A stretch of 64,000 nt of DNA from Desulfobacteraceae bacterium (GCA_013003715.1 JABDIN010000043.1:17190-81189); one strand, 5' to 3'. Positions 1 to 10,500 are shown, counted from the stretch's first letter. Numbers and translations are program-made. Notes: generated by a model from the letters alone, not told the origin.

Positions 1-1135
1 ACCGGACCACAGCACGGATATTTCCGAGTTCGCTGTCATTGGTATCTTTATCACCGGAATTCACATCGTCCGAAAATCCGGCATTGCTGCTGAAGCTTCC
101 GGATAAACGCATGGCCAGCTTGTCATCCATCAGGGGCACATTGATCACCCCATTGGTCTGATAATTGAATCCATCGCTCTCTTCTGTCTGGGAACCCACC
201 AATTGGACCTTGCCTTCAAATTCATCGAACTGGGGCTTTCGGGTGATCAGGCGGACGGTTCCACCGAGAGACCCCTCACCGTATAAGGTGCCCTGGGGTC
301 CCTTGAGTACCTCGATGCGTTCCACGTCAAACAAGGCCACATCCGGAACAAAACTTGGACTGGATATGGGCGTATCGTCCAGGTAATATCCCACTGTTGC
401 GGAAGAGGTTTGCTCGCTCGTCAATGTCGTTATACCCCGTATCTGCAGGCTATTCATGCCCATACCCTGAACGGACACCGTAAGTCCGGGGATTCGGTCG
501 GAAAAATCCTCCATACCCACCGCGGCCATCTCTTCCAGTTTGTCTCCGGTCAAGGCCTGGATACTCATGGGTGTATCCTGGACCTTGGTTTCGCGCTTAC
601 TGGCGGTAACAACGGTTTCCTCCAGAACAAAATCCTGGCTCAGATCGTCTGAACCGGATTCGCCATCAGCAGATGCAGCAGATGCAGCCGGTGCTTCTGC
701 AAGGAGCACTTGATCCGGTTGACTGTTTTCCACCAGCGGAGGAGGGCTTTGCGGCTCCTTGGAGTTCAGGTTCCCGGGCTCCCCTGAACCGTTTTTTCGA
801 ATGGAAACCGTTGTATCGCTGGTAAACTCGTATACCAGGCCAGTTCCATCCAGCATGATATCCAGGGCCTGCTCCGGTGTGTATATCCCCGAAATCGCAT
901 TCGCTTTTATCTGTTCAAGATCACTTACCAGGTACATCAGGCTCAGATTTGTCTTTTCTGCAAAGGCATCCAGGGCGCTGACCACCTCCTGTGACGGCAA
1001 ATCGTATGTTATCAGAACATTCTCAGCGGAAACGATTGCCGGCACCATTAGCATAATAGATAGCAAAGCCGTCATCATCATGAGATGCCTGGCTATCCCC
1101 ATTGTCCGTTTCTCTGTTTTCTTGCCTCTTTCCAT
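1..1135 (-). CDS. TonB-dependent outer-membrane receptor, N-terminal part (cut by window edge)
   Basis: The minus strand is open from an ATG at 1135 to the first base of the window, about 378 codons, and the C-terminal barrel is missing. A signal peptide is followed by a secretin/TonB short N-terminal (STN) domain at residues ~35-115 (starts ENVLITYDLPSQEVVSALD), an acidic/Ala linker, a TonB box region (EETVVTASKR), and the plug domain with the family motifs PMSIQALTGDKLEEM, VERIEVLKGPQGTLYG and GGTVRLITRKP. Such receptors bind iron complexes or other scarce ligands outside the cell and import them using TonB energy. The STN domain suggests a transducing receptor or a large-ligand receptor, but no FecI/FecR pair sits next to it. 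It is divergent from a complete TonB operon, which is a natural partner. The ligand cannot be told from this part. Confidence 0.93.
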   Translation of the reverse strand, partial: MERGKKTEKRTMGIARHLMMMTALLSIMLMVPAIVSAENVLITYDLPSQEVVSALDAFAEKTNLSLMYLVSDLEQIKANAISGIYTPEQALDIMLDGTGLVYEFTSDTTVSIRKNGSGEPGNLNSKEPQSPPPLVENSQPDQVLLAEAPAASAASADGESGSDDLSQDFVLEETVVTASKRETKVQDTPMSIQALTGDKLEEMAAVGMEDFSDRIPGLTVSVQGMGMNSLQIRGITTLTSEQTSSATVGYYLDDTPISSPSFVPDVALFDVERIEVLKGPQGTLYGEGSLGGTVRLITRKPQFDEFEGKVQLVGSQTEESDGFNYQTNGVINVPLMDDKLAMRLSGSFSSNAGFSDDVNSGDKDTNDSELGNIRAVVR

Positions 1136-1908
1136 GGTTCTCCCTCTCAAGATCGCGGTAATTCCGTCCCATTTGATATGCGGTTCAGTGTTTTGTTCCG
1201 GCGAAAAATGATGCCGGCCACACACCGAAGTATCCGGACATAAACGGATCACGCCCGTGAAACCGCATCGGTATTTGCTGCTTTGCCTGATTCAATGCCG
1301 CTTTAAGATCATGATGCATCCACCGGTACTACCTGCTGAGAATTGTGAATGCATCGCCATGAGAATTCCGACAAAGTGAGGTGGCAAAATTTCATTTTAA
1401 AAGATACCTCCTTTCCTGAAACTCAGCCGAATACAAATGTCGCAGGGTTAATTGTCATCGTTATTATATGGCGGCTCACATATGATGTACACGGATTTGA
1501 CTATCCTGAAATTGATGGTACACTCCACCGGTACGACTTTTTATCGGTGAATAAAAAGTTTTGTCTTTTTTACTGAACGCACTAACCGCAGGCGCATACA
1601 CCCAGGCGAAAATTATCCGGGTGCCGATGGGATAGGTTTTCTTGATCGCTTGTTAGGATATAACGTAGCGCAACCGATATCGGGTACCTTTTTTATATGG
1701 ACATCTTTTCAGACGGCATAAAAATCAATAAATCTCCGGCACAAGACCTAAAATGAGGTACCCTAAATTGGATTTATGCCGTTATATAAGTAGTGCCCGT
1801 CCAGAGATGGACACCAAGCACGACACTCATGAAGATTAAACTTGACGACACGTAAAAGTGTGAAGGAAATAGTTTTATAAACGGGTATGAAAGGACAGGA
1901 AGGGGAAA
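1136..1908. promoter_or_regulatory. Divergent intergenic region with paired inverted repeats
   Basis: This 773-base spacer lies between the receptor and the TonB operon and must hold promoters for both. I find no convincing gene in it. Two inverted-repeat pairs interleave: GGGTACC at 1682-1688 with GGTACCC at 1757-1763, and ACGGCATAAA(AA)TC at 1713-1726 with GATTTATGCCGT at 1771-1782. A further hairpin, GTCCA-GAGA-TGGAC, is at 1799-1812. All lie upstream of the first plus-strand gene and could form a structured leader. No clear Fur box was recognised. Confidence 0.35.
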
Positions 1909-2667
1909 ATGGTAAAGTATATCATTATTGGTTTCGCGGTATCGTTGTTTACTATACAGCCACCCGCTTATGGTGAAAACACGACGACGGTCCAGGAAAA
2001 AATGACGGGCGCCATAAAAACCGAATCCACGGCTCAGTCGGCGGCAGACGATTGGAACGGTACAAAGAGTGATCTGGTCAATGAAATCCGGGATCTGCAG
2101 ACGCGTCTGGTATGGCTGCAATACCAGAAAAAGAAGCATGAAATTTATGTCCAGGGCGTAAAGGATAATATCGCTGATCTCGAGGCACGGAAACTGGAGG
2201 CCAGAAAACTCCGGGAGAGCCTTGAGCCCTATCTGGAAGAAGTTGTGGGCCGTCTGGAGTCATTCATCCCCGATGACCTTCCGTATTTATCGGAAGAGCG
2301 GCAACAGCGTCTCTATTTTTTAAAAAACACCCTCAATGATTATCAATTGGATCTGGGTGAAAAACTCCGCCGCGTCTACGAAGCGCTAAGCGTGGAAGCG
2401 ACTTATGGCAAAATGGTAACCAGTAGTGACGAAACCCTTGCTCTTTTTGGCGTTGACACGGAGGTTAAGGTGTTTCGGTTGGGGCGTCTGGCCATGTTCT
2501 ATCAGACACTGGACGGCAAAAATGTCGGTTTCTGGAATCCCCGGAATCAAAAATGGGAACCCCTGACCAGGGACTTTGTCACGGTGATCCGGCATTCTCT
2601 TGAAATGGCACGGCGAGAGCGTACGGTGCAGCTGATTCAACTACCCATAGGAGCTGAAATACAATGA
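1909..2667 (+). CDS. DUF3450 family periplasmic protein of a TonB/TtpC operon
   Basis: 252 residues with an N-terminal signal peptide (cut near AYG-EN) and a long predicted coiled coil (~50-110, LVNEIRDLQTRLVWLQYQ and following), then a globular C-terminal part (GRLAMFYQTLDGKNVGFWNP) typical of DUF3450. Proteins of this family are encoded first in TtpC-ExbB2-ExbD2-TonB2 operons of Vibrio and Shewanella, where they accompany the TonB complex in the periplasm; the exact role is not settled. The ATG follows an AGGAAGGGGAAA Shine-Dalgarno region. The stop overlaps the next start by 4 bases (2664-2667), which points to translational coupling. Confidence 0.85.
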   Translation: MVKYIIIGFAVSLFTIQPPAYGENTTTVQEKMTGAIKTESTAQSAADDWNGTKSDLVNEIRDLQTRLVWLQYQKKKHEIYVQGVKDNIADLEARKLEARKLRESLEPYLEEVVGRLESFIPDDLPYLSEERQQRLYFLKNTLNDYQLDLGEKLRRVYEALSVEATYGKMVTSSDETLALFGVDTEVKVFRLGRLAMFYQTLDGKNVGFWNPRNQKWEPLTRDFVTVIRHSLEMARRERTVQLIQLPIGAEIQ

Positions 2668-4100
2668 GATATACCAAATGTTTTTTGATAGTTGCGGTGT
2701 GGCTGGCCGCTGGCCTTTTTGCTTTCACTGGTTTCGCCGGTGCCGAGGACAAATGGACGAACGTCAAATCCGGCATCGATCAGGAGGCGGACCGGGCAGC
2801 CAAGGATGCAGAGTTGACCCGGGACCTGATCAATAAAGACCGGAAGACGCTCATGGGAGAACTTTCCGTTCTGAAAAAACAAATCGAAACGGAACAGGCC
2901 GCGCTTGATAGCCTTAAAGGCGAATTCGATGAACTGAGCAAACAGGAAGTCGACCTTAAAATAGAGCTGGAAAAAGAACACCGCGAGGTGGCGGATGTGG
3001 AAGGCAGCGTCCGGGGTGCCTTGAAAGACGCAGCATCCATGGTCCGCGACAACCCGATCACGGCGCAGAATCCGGAGCGAAGCCGGATGGTCAATACCAT
3101 GATCGACTCAACGAAATTTCCGGGTATGGCCGGAATTGAGAAAGTGGTCGAGCTGTATTTTGAGGAATTATCATCCGGTGGGAAAATTGTGCGCTACGAC
3201 GGGGAATTCATCGGCAAGGACGGCAAAGTCACTGCCGGTGAGATAATCCGTGCCGGTCGGTTCACCAGCTACTATCGCCTGCCGGACGGCACCGTGGATT
3301 TTCTGAAACCCGACGCCAGCGGTGAAAAATTATTGGCCGTAGCCGGTGAAGCGCCGGGTGCCGCCAAAAAAGTCATATCGGCGTACTTCGACAAAAAGGA
3401 CACCATATTGCCGGTGGATCCGTCGGGTGGTGCGGTCTTTGCCCAAATGACCAAAAAAACGAATTGGGGCGAGCTGTTCGAACAGGGTGGGATTCTCATG
3501 TGGCCTATCCTGATAGTTGCCGGCATCGCTATACTGCTGATGATCGAGCGGTTTGTCGTACTGGGCAGTACCACATCCAACACGGACAAGATCATGGGAA
3601 AACTCAACGCACTGGCGAAAACTTCGAACTGGAAAAAATGTCTTGAGATCTGCGAATGCAATCGCCGGGTGCCCACCTGCCGTATGCTTACCAGTGCGCT
3701 AAAGCATATCGGCCACACCCAGGAGGTCCTTGAAAATACGCTACAGGAGGCTATTCTGCGCGAAATGCCGCGCCTGGAAAGGTTTTTGCCGACCCTCAGC
3801 GTACTGGCTGCCATCGCACCGCTGTTGGGTCTTCTGGGAACCGTCACCGGCATGATCAATACCTTTAAAGTGATAACTGTTGTGGGTACCGGTGATCCGC
3901 GCATGATGTCCGGCGGCATCTCCGAAGCGCTTTTAACAACACAATTCGGGCTGGCCGTGGCGATTCCCATCATGATGATTCATCACCTCCTGGAGCGCCG
4001 GGTGGACAAAATTACCGGCGATATGGAAGAAAAAGGCACCGCGTTTGCGGTCACCTTGCTCAAGACCGGGGCCGTGACCATGACGGAAGAAGAGGCGTAA
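2664..4100 (+). CDS. MotA/TolQ/ExbB proton-channel family protein with periplasmic extension (TtpC-like)
   Basis: 478 residues. A signal peptide (1-27) is followed by a charged coiled coil (~40-115), a periplasmic domain to ~250, then the MotA/TolQ/ExbB core with a membrane helix at ~272-292 (ILMWPILIVAGIAILLMI) and the paired C-terminal helices containing LLGLLGTVTGMINTF and ISEALLTTQFGLAVAIPIM. Ordinary ExbB is about 230-250 residues, so the doubled length is the mark of the TtpC class, which joins a second ExbB/ExbD to power TonB2. It sits between DUF3450 and the short ExbB and is probably co-transcribed with both. The function is inferred from domain layout and gene order. Confidence 0.88.
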   Translation: MRYTKCFLIVAVWLAAGLFAFTGFAGAEDKWTNVKSGIDQEADRAAKDAELTRDLINKDRKTLMGELSVLKKQIETEQAALDSLKGEFDELSKQEVDLKIELEKEHREVADVEGSVRGALKDAASMVRDNPITAQNPERSRMVNTMIDSTKFPGMAGIEKVVELYFEELSSGGKIVRYDGEFIGKDGKVTAGEIIRAGRFTSYYRLPDGTVDFLKPDASGEKLLAVAGEAPGAAKKVISAYFDKKDTILPVDPSGGAVFAQMTKKTNWGELFEQGGILMWPILIVAGIAILLMIERFVVLGSTTSNTDKIMGKLNALAKTSNWKKCLEICECNRRVPTCRMLTSALKHIGHTQEVLENTLQEAILREMPRLERFLPTLSVLAAIAPLLGLLGTVTGMINTFKVITVVGTGDPRMMSGGISEALLTTQFGLAVAIPIMMIHHLLERRVDKITGDMEEKGTAFAVTLLKTGAVTMTEEEA

Positions 4101-4101
4101 C

Positions 4102-4707
4102 GTGCAGAGCGATTTCTATCTAAATATGCTCGAGCACCTCAAAACCGGTGGCTGGGTAATGATACCGCTGGTGGTGGTCTCGATAATTATGGTGTTTCTG
4201 ATCATCGTTAAATTCCTGGAGATGCGCACCTTTACACAAGGTGATATCTCGGTCGACCAATGCCTTAAAACAGCCGGTCAGCCGGATTTTTCCGCTGCCT
4301 TCTGGCAGCAGGCGATTATTTCCGGTTTCCTGCGGGGCCGGACCTTCAATGAAAGCCTCGACCGTAACATTCTCGATAGTCTCCGGCTTCGCCAGGAGGC
4401 ATTTGCCAAACGGCTTATCGGCATCATTGCGATTCTGGCGGCGGTTGCTCCGCTGCTGGGACTGCTGGGTACCGTTGGCGGTATGATCAAAACCTTCACG
4501 GTTATCTCCGTATATGGAACCGGCAATGCCAAGGCATTGGCATCGGGTATTTCGGAAGCGCTCATTACCACCCAAACCGGCCTGGTCGTCGCCATTCCGG
4601 GGCTATTCCTGGCCAGTTATTTGAATCGCAGGTCCGAAAAGCTTTTGGCACGCATGCAGCGTTTTTGCCTTGGACTTTTAAAACAGCACCGGTCGATAAA
4701 GGGTTAA
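4102..4707 (+). CDS. exbB: ExbB-type proton channel subunit
   Basis: 201 residues starting at GTG 4102, one base after the previous stop, behind an AGAGG-like ribosome site. One membrane helix is at ~15-37 (GGWVMIPLVVVSIIMVFLIIV) and two more near ~100-125 and ~150-170, carrying the family signature APLLGLLGTVGGMIKTF and ISEALITTQTGLVVAIPG. ExbB forms the inner-membrane channel with ExbD that uses the proton gradient to drive TonB. It is the short ExbB2-like partner of the larger TtpC-like protein upstream. Confidence 0.92.
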   Translation: MQSDFYLNMLEHLKTGGWVMIPLVVVSIIMVFLIIVKFLEMRTFTQGDISVDQCLKTAGQPDFSAAFWQQAIISGFLRGRTFNESLDRNILDSLRLRQEAFAKRLIGIIAILAAVAPLLGLLGTVGGMIKTFTVISVYGTGNAKALASGISEALITTQTGLVVAIPGLFLASYLNRRSEKLLARMQRFCLGLLKQHRSIKG

Positions 4708-4766
4708 CGCATAGCTCAGCCGAAAAAACTCAGAGAAACCACAGAAAGCCCGAAAGAGTCCTCATT

Positions 4767-5177
4767 ATGAAGAAAATTATAACACGGCAGCGCCGATCCG
4801 GGGGAACCGAACTCAACATGGCGTCCCTGATTGATATGATATTCATTCTCCTCATTTTTTTCCTGGTGACCACCTCATTTGTCAAAGAGGCCGGTGTGGA
4901 GGTTCAGCGGCCATTGGCTTCATCCGCGGAAACAAAGGAGAAGACCAACCTGGTGGTGGCGGTTACCCACGAAGGCACCATCTACGTGGAGGGACGCACC
5001 ATTGATATCCGGTCCGTTAGGGCCTATATGGAACGGTTTCTGGCGGAAACACCAAAGGGGTCGGTGGTGATCGCGGCGGACAAGGACAGCCGGACCGGTA
5101 CGGTGATCCAGGTGCTGGATGCCTGTCGGTTGGCCGGTGTTAAAAATGTAAGTGTGGCAGCCAGGAGGCCTGAATGA
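4767..5177 (+). CDS. exbD: ExbD-type energy transducer
   Basis: 136 residues. The frame is open further upstream, but the start is placed at ATG 4767 because the protein then begins with the usual short basic stretch (MKKIITRQRRSGG) before ELNMASLIDMIFILLIFFLV, whose Asp in the membrane helix (LIDMIF) is the conserved proton-handling residue of ExbD/TolR. The periplasmic domain follows and ends with LDACRLAGVKNVSVAA. It completes the ExbB/ExbD motor. Its stop overlaps the TonB start by 4 bases. Confidence 0.92.
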   Translation: MKKIITRQRRSGGTELNMASLIDMIFILLIFFLVTTSFVKEAGVEVQRPLASSAETKEKTNLVVAVTHEGTIYVEGRTIDIRSVRAYMERFLAETPKGSVVIAADKDSRTGTVIQVLDACRLAGVKNVSVAARRPE

Positions 5178-5836
5178 CATTGCGGATAAACTGGATACGG
5201 CTGTCCGTAGCCCTCACCGCCACGGTGTTGATAAACGCCTTTTTATTTGCCGGGCTGCCGCTGCTGACACGGGCGACAAAAAGCGAGCGTTCCACGCCGT
5301 TCGAAAGCGCTATCATGATAGCGCACATCAAGCCACCCAAACCGCCGGAGGAGATCAAAAAAAGGGAACTCAAAGAGCGAAAACTCAAACAGATGCAAAA
5401 ACAACAAACCGATGCGAAGGCCGCCAAACCAAAACTGGATGTATCCGAATTTGATTTTGCACCGGACATGGAAGGCGGGATCGGTGGCATGAGCATCGGC
5501 AGCATGACCGGTATAAATGGATTCAAAACCGAAATGCAGAAAATTGAGTTTGAGCTGTCCGAAGTCGACAATCCACCCCGGGTGACGCGCAGAGTGCCGG
5601 CCATGTATCCTTTCAGCGCAAAACGAAGAGGTATCAAGGGCAAGGTTCTCATCCGGTGCCTGGTGGGTATCGATGGTATCGCCCGGAAACATCGTATCAT
5701 ATCATCGGAACCCGAAGGTGTTTTCGATGAAGCCGCACTTTCGGCGCTGGAACGGTGGCGGTTCAAACCCGGAATACTCGGCGGTGAACCCGTGCCCACC
5801 TGGGTTCGCGTACCGTTTGTTTTTGAATTGAAGTGA
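5174..5836 (+). CDS. tonB: TonB energy transducer
   Basis: 220 residues: a short cytoplasmic N-terminus, one membrane anchor (~10-31), a Pro/Lys/Gln-rich charged periplasmic spacer (~50-90, PPKPPEEIKKRELKERK), and a C-terminal TonB domain (~140-220) with PAMYPFSAKRRGIKGKV, a middle strand FDEAALSALERWRFKPG and the terminal VRVPFVFELK. It links the ExbB/ExbD motor to the TonB box of outer-membrane receptors such as the one encoded at the window start. The spacer is short, as in TonB2-class proteins. The ATGA overlap with exbD supports coupled translation. Confidence 0.93.
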   Translation: MTLRINWIRLSVALTATVLINAFLFAGLPLLTRATKSERSTPFESAIMIAHIKPPKPPEEIKKRELKERKLKQMQKQQTDAKAAKPKLDVSEFDFAPDMEGGIGGMSIGSMTGINGFKTEMQKIEFELSEVDNPPRVTRRVPAMYPFSAKRRGIKGKVLIRCLVGIDGIARKHRIISSEPEGVFDEAALSALERWRFKPGILGGEPVPTWVRVPFVFELK

Positions 5837-5849
5837 AGTGAAGTGAAGT
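5830..5849. repeat. Pentanucleotide tandem repeat GAAGT x4 across the tonB stop
   Basis: Four perfect GAAGT units run from 5830 to 5849 and are followed by a partial fifth. The stop codon TGA lies inside the first units, and every following unit again offers TGA. Slippage here would lengthen the spacer before the TPR gene without changing TonB. Confidence 0.7.
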
Positions 5850-5914
5850 GAAGATGGAGATCATCAGCCCTTCATTTGTAAAGCATAAATTCGATTATCA
5901 GAGAAATAACACAT

Positions 5915-7126
5915 ATGAAGATTAAGATATCCCTGAGTCCCTGTTGCGGTGGTGCGATCCTTGCGGTAATGTTGTTCTGTCTCCTGGCGGCGCCGTTGCA
6001 TTCATCGGAAATCGATGTGACCAAACTACCCAAGGAAGCTGTCAAGGCGCTCTATTTAGGGCAACAGGCGCTGCAGGAAAATGATTTTGCGGCGGCAGTC
6101 GGGATTCTGACCGAGTACATGGCCGCAGCAAAGGAGGCCATACCGCTGCCGGCCTTCCAGATGCTCGCACACGCCTATTATCAGACACCGGACCTGGAAA
6201 AAGCCCTGAAGACGTACAAGGCGGCTTTTGAGACCTATCCCGACGCGTCGGAAATGCTGCGCAATTGGGCCATCATGGCTTATGAGACTGGTGGTTTGGA
6301 AGAGGCCGCCCGGCTTTTCGAAAAATTATACCGGGTCAAGGGCGAACAGGACAAGAAGGTTCTCTACCAGGCCGCAGGGCTCTACTTTCAGGCAGTCAAT
6401 CTCAAAGAAACCAAACGCTTGCTCACAGAACTGCTCACCTCAGGTGTTGAGCCCGAGATCAAATGGTATGAAGACATCATTGCCATCTGCATAGAGGAAA
6501 AACAGTGGCGCCAGGCGGAAAAATGGGCGACCGCATTGTTGGAACGGCAGCCGGATCGCTCCGAGTACTGGCGTTTATTGGCCCAGATTCGTCTCGATCG
6601 TGAGGAATACAGGGCAGCGGCCAGCTATCTTGAAATCGCCTACCGGTTGAAAAGTCCCCTGAAAAGTGACTGGCTCGAGTTGTCCGATCTTTACCTCTAC
6701 CTGAATGCCCCGCTGATGGCCATTCGATGCATGGAAACCGCATACGCGGGTGATATACCCGAAGAACTGAAACGAAAGATCGCCAATGTCTATGCCCGTA
6801 CGCAGCGGTTCGACCTGGCGCTGACCTATATTAACGAGGCCATAAAAAAAGGGCTGTCGGCCGAACTCTTTTTCGAAAAAGGCCGCCTGCTGTATGATGC
6901 CATGCGGTATGAAGAAGCGATTCAGTCGTTTAAGGACTGCGTGAAATTGGACCCCAAACACGGCCAGGCTTATATTATGGCTGGCTTTGCCACCTGGAAC
7001 CTGAGACAATGGAATAATTCCCGCAGCTTTTTTGCAACCGCATCGGCGTTGCCCAAGTTTCATGATCAGGCAAACGAAGCCGTGATCGTACTTGATGATC
7101 TGATTGCCGCCTTCAGCGAAAATTAG
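5915..7126 (+). CDS. Tetratricopeptide-repeat protein of the TonB operon
   Basis: 403 residues with a signal peptide (hydrophobic 12-28, AVMLFCLLAAPLHSSE) and degenerate TPR units across the rest, for example EKALKTYKAAFETYPD, EEAARLFEKLYRVKG and EEAIQSFKDCVKLDPKHGQA. TPR arrays hold partner proteins, so a periplasmic scaffold for the TonB machinery is plausible. A TPR gene closes the same operon in other TtpC-type systems, which agrees with the 78-base spacing from tonB. The ATG is preceded only by a weak purine stretch (GAGAAA). Confidence 0.85.
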   Translation: MKIKISLSPCCGGAILAVMLFCLLAAPLHSSEIDVTKLPKEAVKALYLGQQALQENDFAAAVGILTEYMAAAKEAIPLPAFQMLAHAYYQTPDLEKALKTYKAAFETYPDASEMLRNWAIMAYETGGLEEAARLFEKLYRVKGEQDKKVLYQAAGLYFQAVNLKETKRLLTELLTSGVEPEIKWYEDIIAICIEEKQWRQAEKWATALLERQPDRSEYWRLLAQIRLDREEYRAAASYLEIAYRLKSPLKSDWLELSDLYLYLNAPLMAIRCMETAYAGDIPEELKRKIANVYARTQRFDLALTYINEAIKKGLSAELFFEKGRLLYDAMRYEEAIQSFKDCVKLDPKHGQAYIMAGFATWNLRQWNNSRSFFATASALPKFHDQANEAVIVLDDLIAAFSEN

Positions 7127-7151
7127 AAAGAATGCATGCTTTCCGTTTTTT
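7126..7151 (+). terminator. Probable intrinsic terminator after the TonB operon
   Basis: GAAAG (7126-7130) and CTTTC (7139-7143) bracket a nearly palindromic AATGCATG, and a run of T follows at 7146-7151. The stem is short, so this is a moderate call, but it sits right behind the last stop codon. Confidence 0.5.
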
Positions 7152-7508
7152 AGGACCGCTTGGAACACTACGTAAATATAAAACGACAACATCCAGCCAT
7201 TTGACATTTGGATTCTGTCATTTGAAATTATTACAGGGCCTTGTATCAACGCATACCCATAATTTTGAGTGTCTGATACCATGCTGAATCGTCGTGCGAG
7301 CAACCCGGCCGGTTCTTTCACCTTCCCTGTTTTTTTCTAAAAATACCTGGTAAGTAATGTTGAATCCAATGGTGTTCGATGACTTGCCGGGATTGATTTT
7401 GACTTTAGCATGAGGACCGGATAAATATCCCAGGCAGTCGTCCATGACTAATCCCGGCCGCATGATGTGCCCGGCTGAATCAATTCCCATGGAGGGACGC
7501 AGACTGCC
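7152..7508. other. Intergenic region without recognised gene
   Basis: About 355 bases between the TonB operon and the fusion-enzyme gene. Short open frames exist on the minus strand but show no protein-like pattern. It presumably carries the promoter of the following operon. A GGAGGGACG ribosome-site stretch at ~7492-7500 precedes the next start. Confidence 0.4.
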
Positions 7509-10500
7509 ATGTCTTCAATTGTAGCGCATGCACCTGAATTTTCAGAAACCCGCGCACGGGACATCGCCAACGACATCTTCGGCATTGATGGACCGGCAAA
7601 GGCGCTGCCAAGTGAACGGGATCAGAATTTCCAGATTACCGGTGCCAACGGTGCCGCGTATGTCCTGAAAATCGCCAATGCGGGCGAATCCGTCGAGGTG
7701 CTCCGGTGCCAGAATCTGGCCATGGATCACATCAACGGGAAGAAACCGGTATTTTCATGGCCTGTAACCTGCTGCCCGCAGGTCTGTCGGGCGCTTAACG
7801 GTGAGGAGATCGTACCCGCCACCGGGGACGACGGAAATACCTACCAAACGCGAATGCTCACCTGGGTCGACGGCAAACCCCTGGCCGCCGCAAAACCCCA
7901 CGACTCCCGGCTCATGGCAAACCTCGGCCATTTTTTCGGCCGGCTGGACCAGGCCTTGGCTGACTTTCGACACCCCGCCGCGCATCGTGATTTTTACTGG
8001 GATTTACAGAATGCCGGGAAGGTTGTCAGCCGGAAAGCACATCTTATTGATGATCGGGACGGACGGCAACTGGTGGACGGTTTCCTGGATCGTTACACAA
8101 CACATGTGGCCGGCAGGCTGGACAATTTACGAAAAGGTGTGATCCACAATGACGGGAACGATAACAATGTCCTGGTGTCCTTTGGCAGCCGCTGGTCCCT
8201 TCACATCGAAGGCGTCATCGATTTCGGAGATATGGTCCATACCCATGTGATCAACGAGCTGGCCATCACCTGTGCCTATGCCATGATGGGCAAGGCTGAT
8301 CCGTTGAGCACGGCCAGGCATATTGTGGCCGGCTATCACCAGGAAAATCCCCTCGGCAGCGATGAGGTGGAAGTGTTGTTCGATCTCATCTGCATGCGGC
8401 TTTGCGTAAGCGTCTGCAATGCCGTTGAACAATTCCGATGTGCGCCCGAAAACAAATATTTGACGATTTCGGAGAAACCCGCGTGGGACCTGCTGGCCCG
8501 TTTGAAGCAGGTTCATCCACGCTATGCCCGCTATGTTTTCCGGGAAGCCTGCGGTATGGACCCGGTACCTGAATCACCCCGGATCACATCCTGGCTGATG
8601 CGGCACCAATCCGATTTTTCATCCATAACCGGAAGACCGTTAACACCTGAAAATTGCCATGTGTTTGATCTGAGTGTGAATAGCCCTCTGATCACCGCCG
8701 GTCCTGAACTCAAAAACCCGGCGCTGCTCACCGGACGGCTTTTCAGGGAGATGAGTGCGGCCCATACCGATGTCGGCATCGGACAATATGACGAGGCCAG
8801 AATAGGCTATGTGAGCGATCAATACGCGGTGACCAGCAATGAACTGCCGCGCCGGCGGACCATACATCTGGGCATCGACCTGTTCATGGCGGAGGGGTCA
8901 CCGGTTCATGCCTTCCATGACGGCATTGTCCACAGCACGGCCAACAACGCGGAACCATTGGATTACGGCCCGACCATCATTCTCTCACATGAAACCGGTG
9001 AAGGCGATCTCTTCCATACCCTGTATGGCCATCTGTGTGAAGATTCGCTTGAAAACATCGGGACCGGTATGCATATCCGCGCCGGAGACGTCTTTGCCCG
9101 TGTCGGATCACCGGCGGTGAACGGCGGTTCTCCCCCCCATGTCCATTTCCAGATTATCACGGATATGATCGGAAACGCGGGTAATTTCGCCGGTGTGGCG
9201 CGAGCGGATCTCAGAGGCGTCTGGAACAGTATATCCCCCGATCCCGATTGCATCCTGGGCATCGGTGATAAGGGTCCGGTAGCAGCGACGCCGGACTCAG
9301 CGGCCATCATACGCGTACGCCAGCGCCATTTGGGGAAAAGCCTGAGCGTCTCCTACGACCAGCCGCTGAATATCATCCGGGGAGTGGCACAGTATCTCTA
9401 TTCGGACACCGGACAGGCCTACCTGGACGGTGTTAACAATGTCAGCCACGTAGGGCATTGCCATCCCCATGTGGTGGCCGCAGGACAGCGGCAAATGGCG
9501 GTCCTGAATACCAATACCCGTTATCTGCACAACAACATTACCCGGTATGCCGAACGGCTTCTGTCCAAATTCCCCGATCCGTTGAACGTCTGTTTTTTTG
9601 TCTGTACGGGCAGCGAGGCCAATGAACTCGCCCTGCGGATGGCCCGGACCTATACCGATGCCCGGGATATTATCATGATCGACGGCGCCTACCACGGCAA
9701 TACCCAGGCACTGATAGATATCAGTCCGTACAAACACGATGGTCCGGGTGGAAAAGGTCCGCCGCCGTGGGCGCATAAGGTCACCATGCCCTGCGCGTTT
9801 CGCGGGCCCTATAAAGGTATGGGCGAGAAGACCGGTGGCCGCTATGCGGATACCGTCGGCGACACCGTTCGCCACATAAAGGAAAAAGGTGGGCGCGTGG
9901 CCGCTTTCATATGTGAGAGTATGCTGGGTTGCGGCGGGCAGGTGATATTACCGGAGAATTATTTGGCTGCCGCTTTCGAAAAGGTCCGCGCAGCAGGCGG
10001 TGTGTGTGTCGCCGACGAGGTCCAGGTGGGATTCGGCCGTGTGGGCACCCACTTCTGGGCGTTTGAAACACAGAGCGTCGTTCCGGATATTGTCACCCTG
10101 GGAAAACCCATCGGCAACGGCCATCCCCTGGCGGCGGTAGTCACCACACCGGCCATTGCGGCTGCTTTCAACAACGGGATGGAATATTTCAACACCTTCG
10201 GCGGCAATCCGGTATCCTGCGCCATTGGAATGTCGGTGTTGGATGTCATCGAAACGGAAAACCTGCAGGAAAATGCGCGGACGGTCGGATGCTATATGCT
10301 GGAACGGCTGGAAACCCTGAAGGACAAATATCCCCTTGTGGGTGACGTTCGCGGCCTCGGCCTCTATGCCGGTGTGGAACTGGTGACGAACAGGGAAACA
10401 TTGGACCCGGCGGCCGAGCACGCCGCGTATATCATCAACCGGATGAAGGCATATGGCATCCTGTTGAGCACGGACGGACCGTTGCATAACATATTGAAGT

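Noticed and set aside
165..1211. Plus-strand open frames over the receptor gene
   Set aside because: The minus-strand frame encodes clear STN, TonB-box and plug motifs over the whole stretch; the plus frames show no protein-like pattern.
1440..1480. Possible Fur box (TTGTCATCGTTATTAT)
   Set aside because: It fits the hexamer consensus poorly on both strands; AT-rich chance match is likely.
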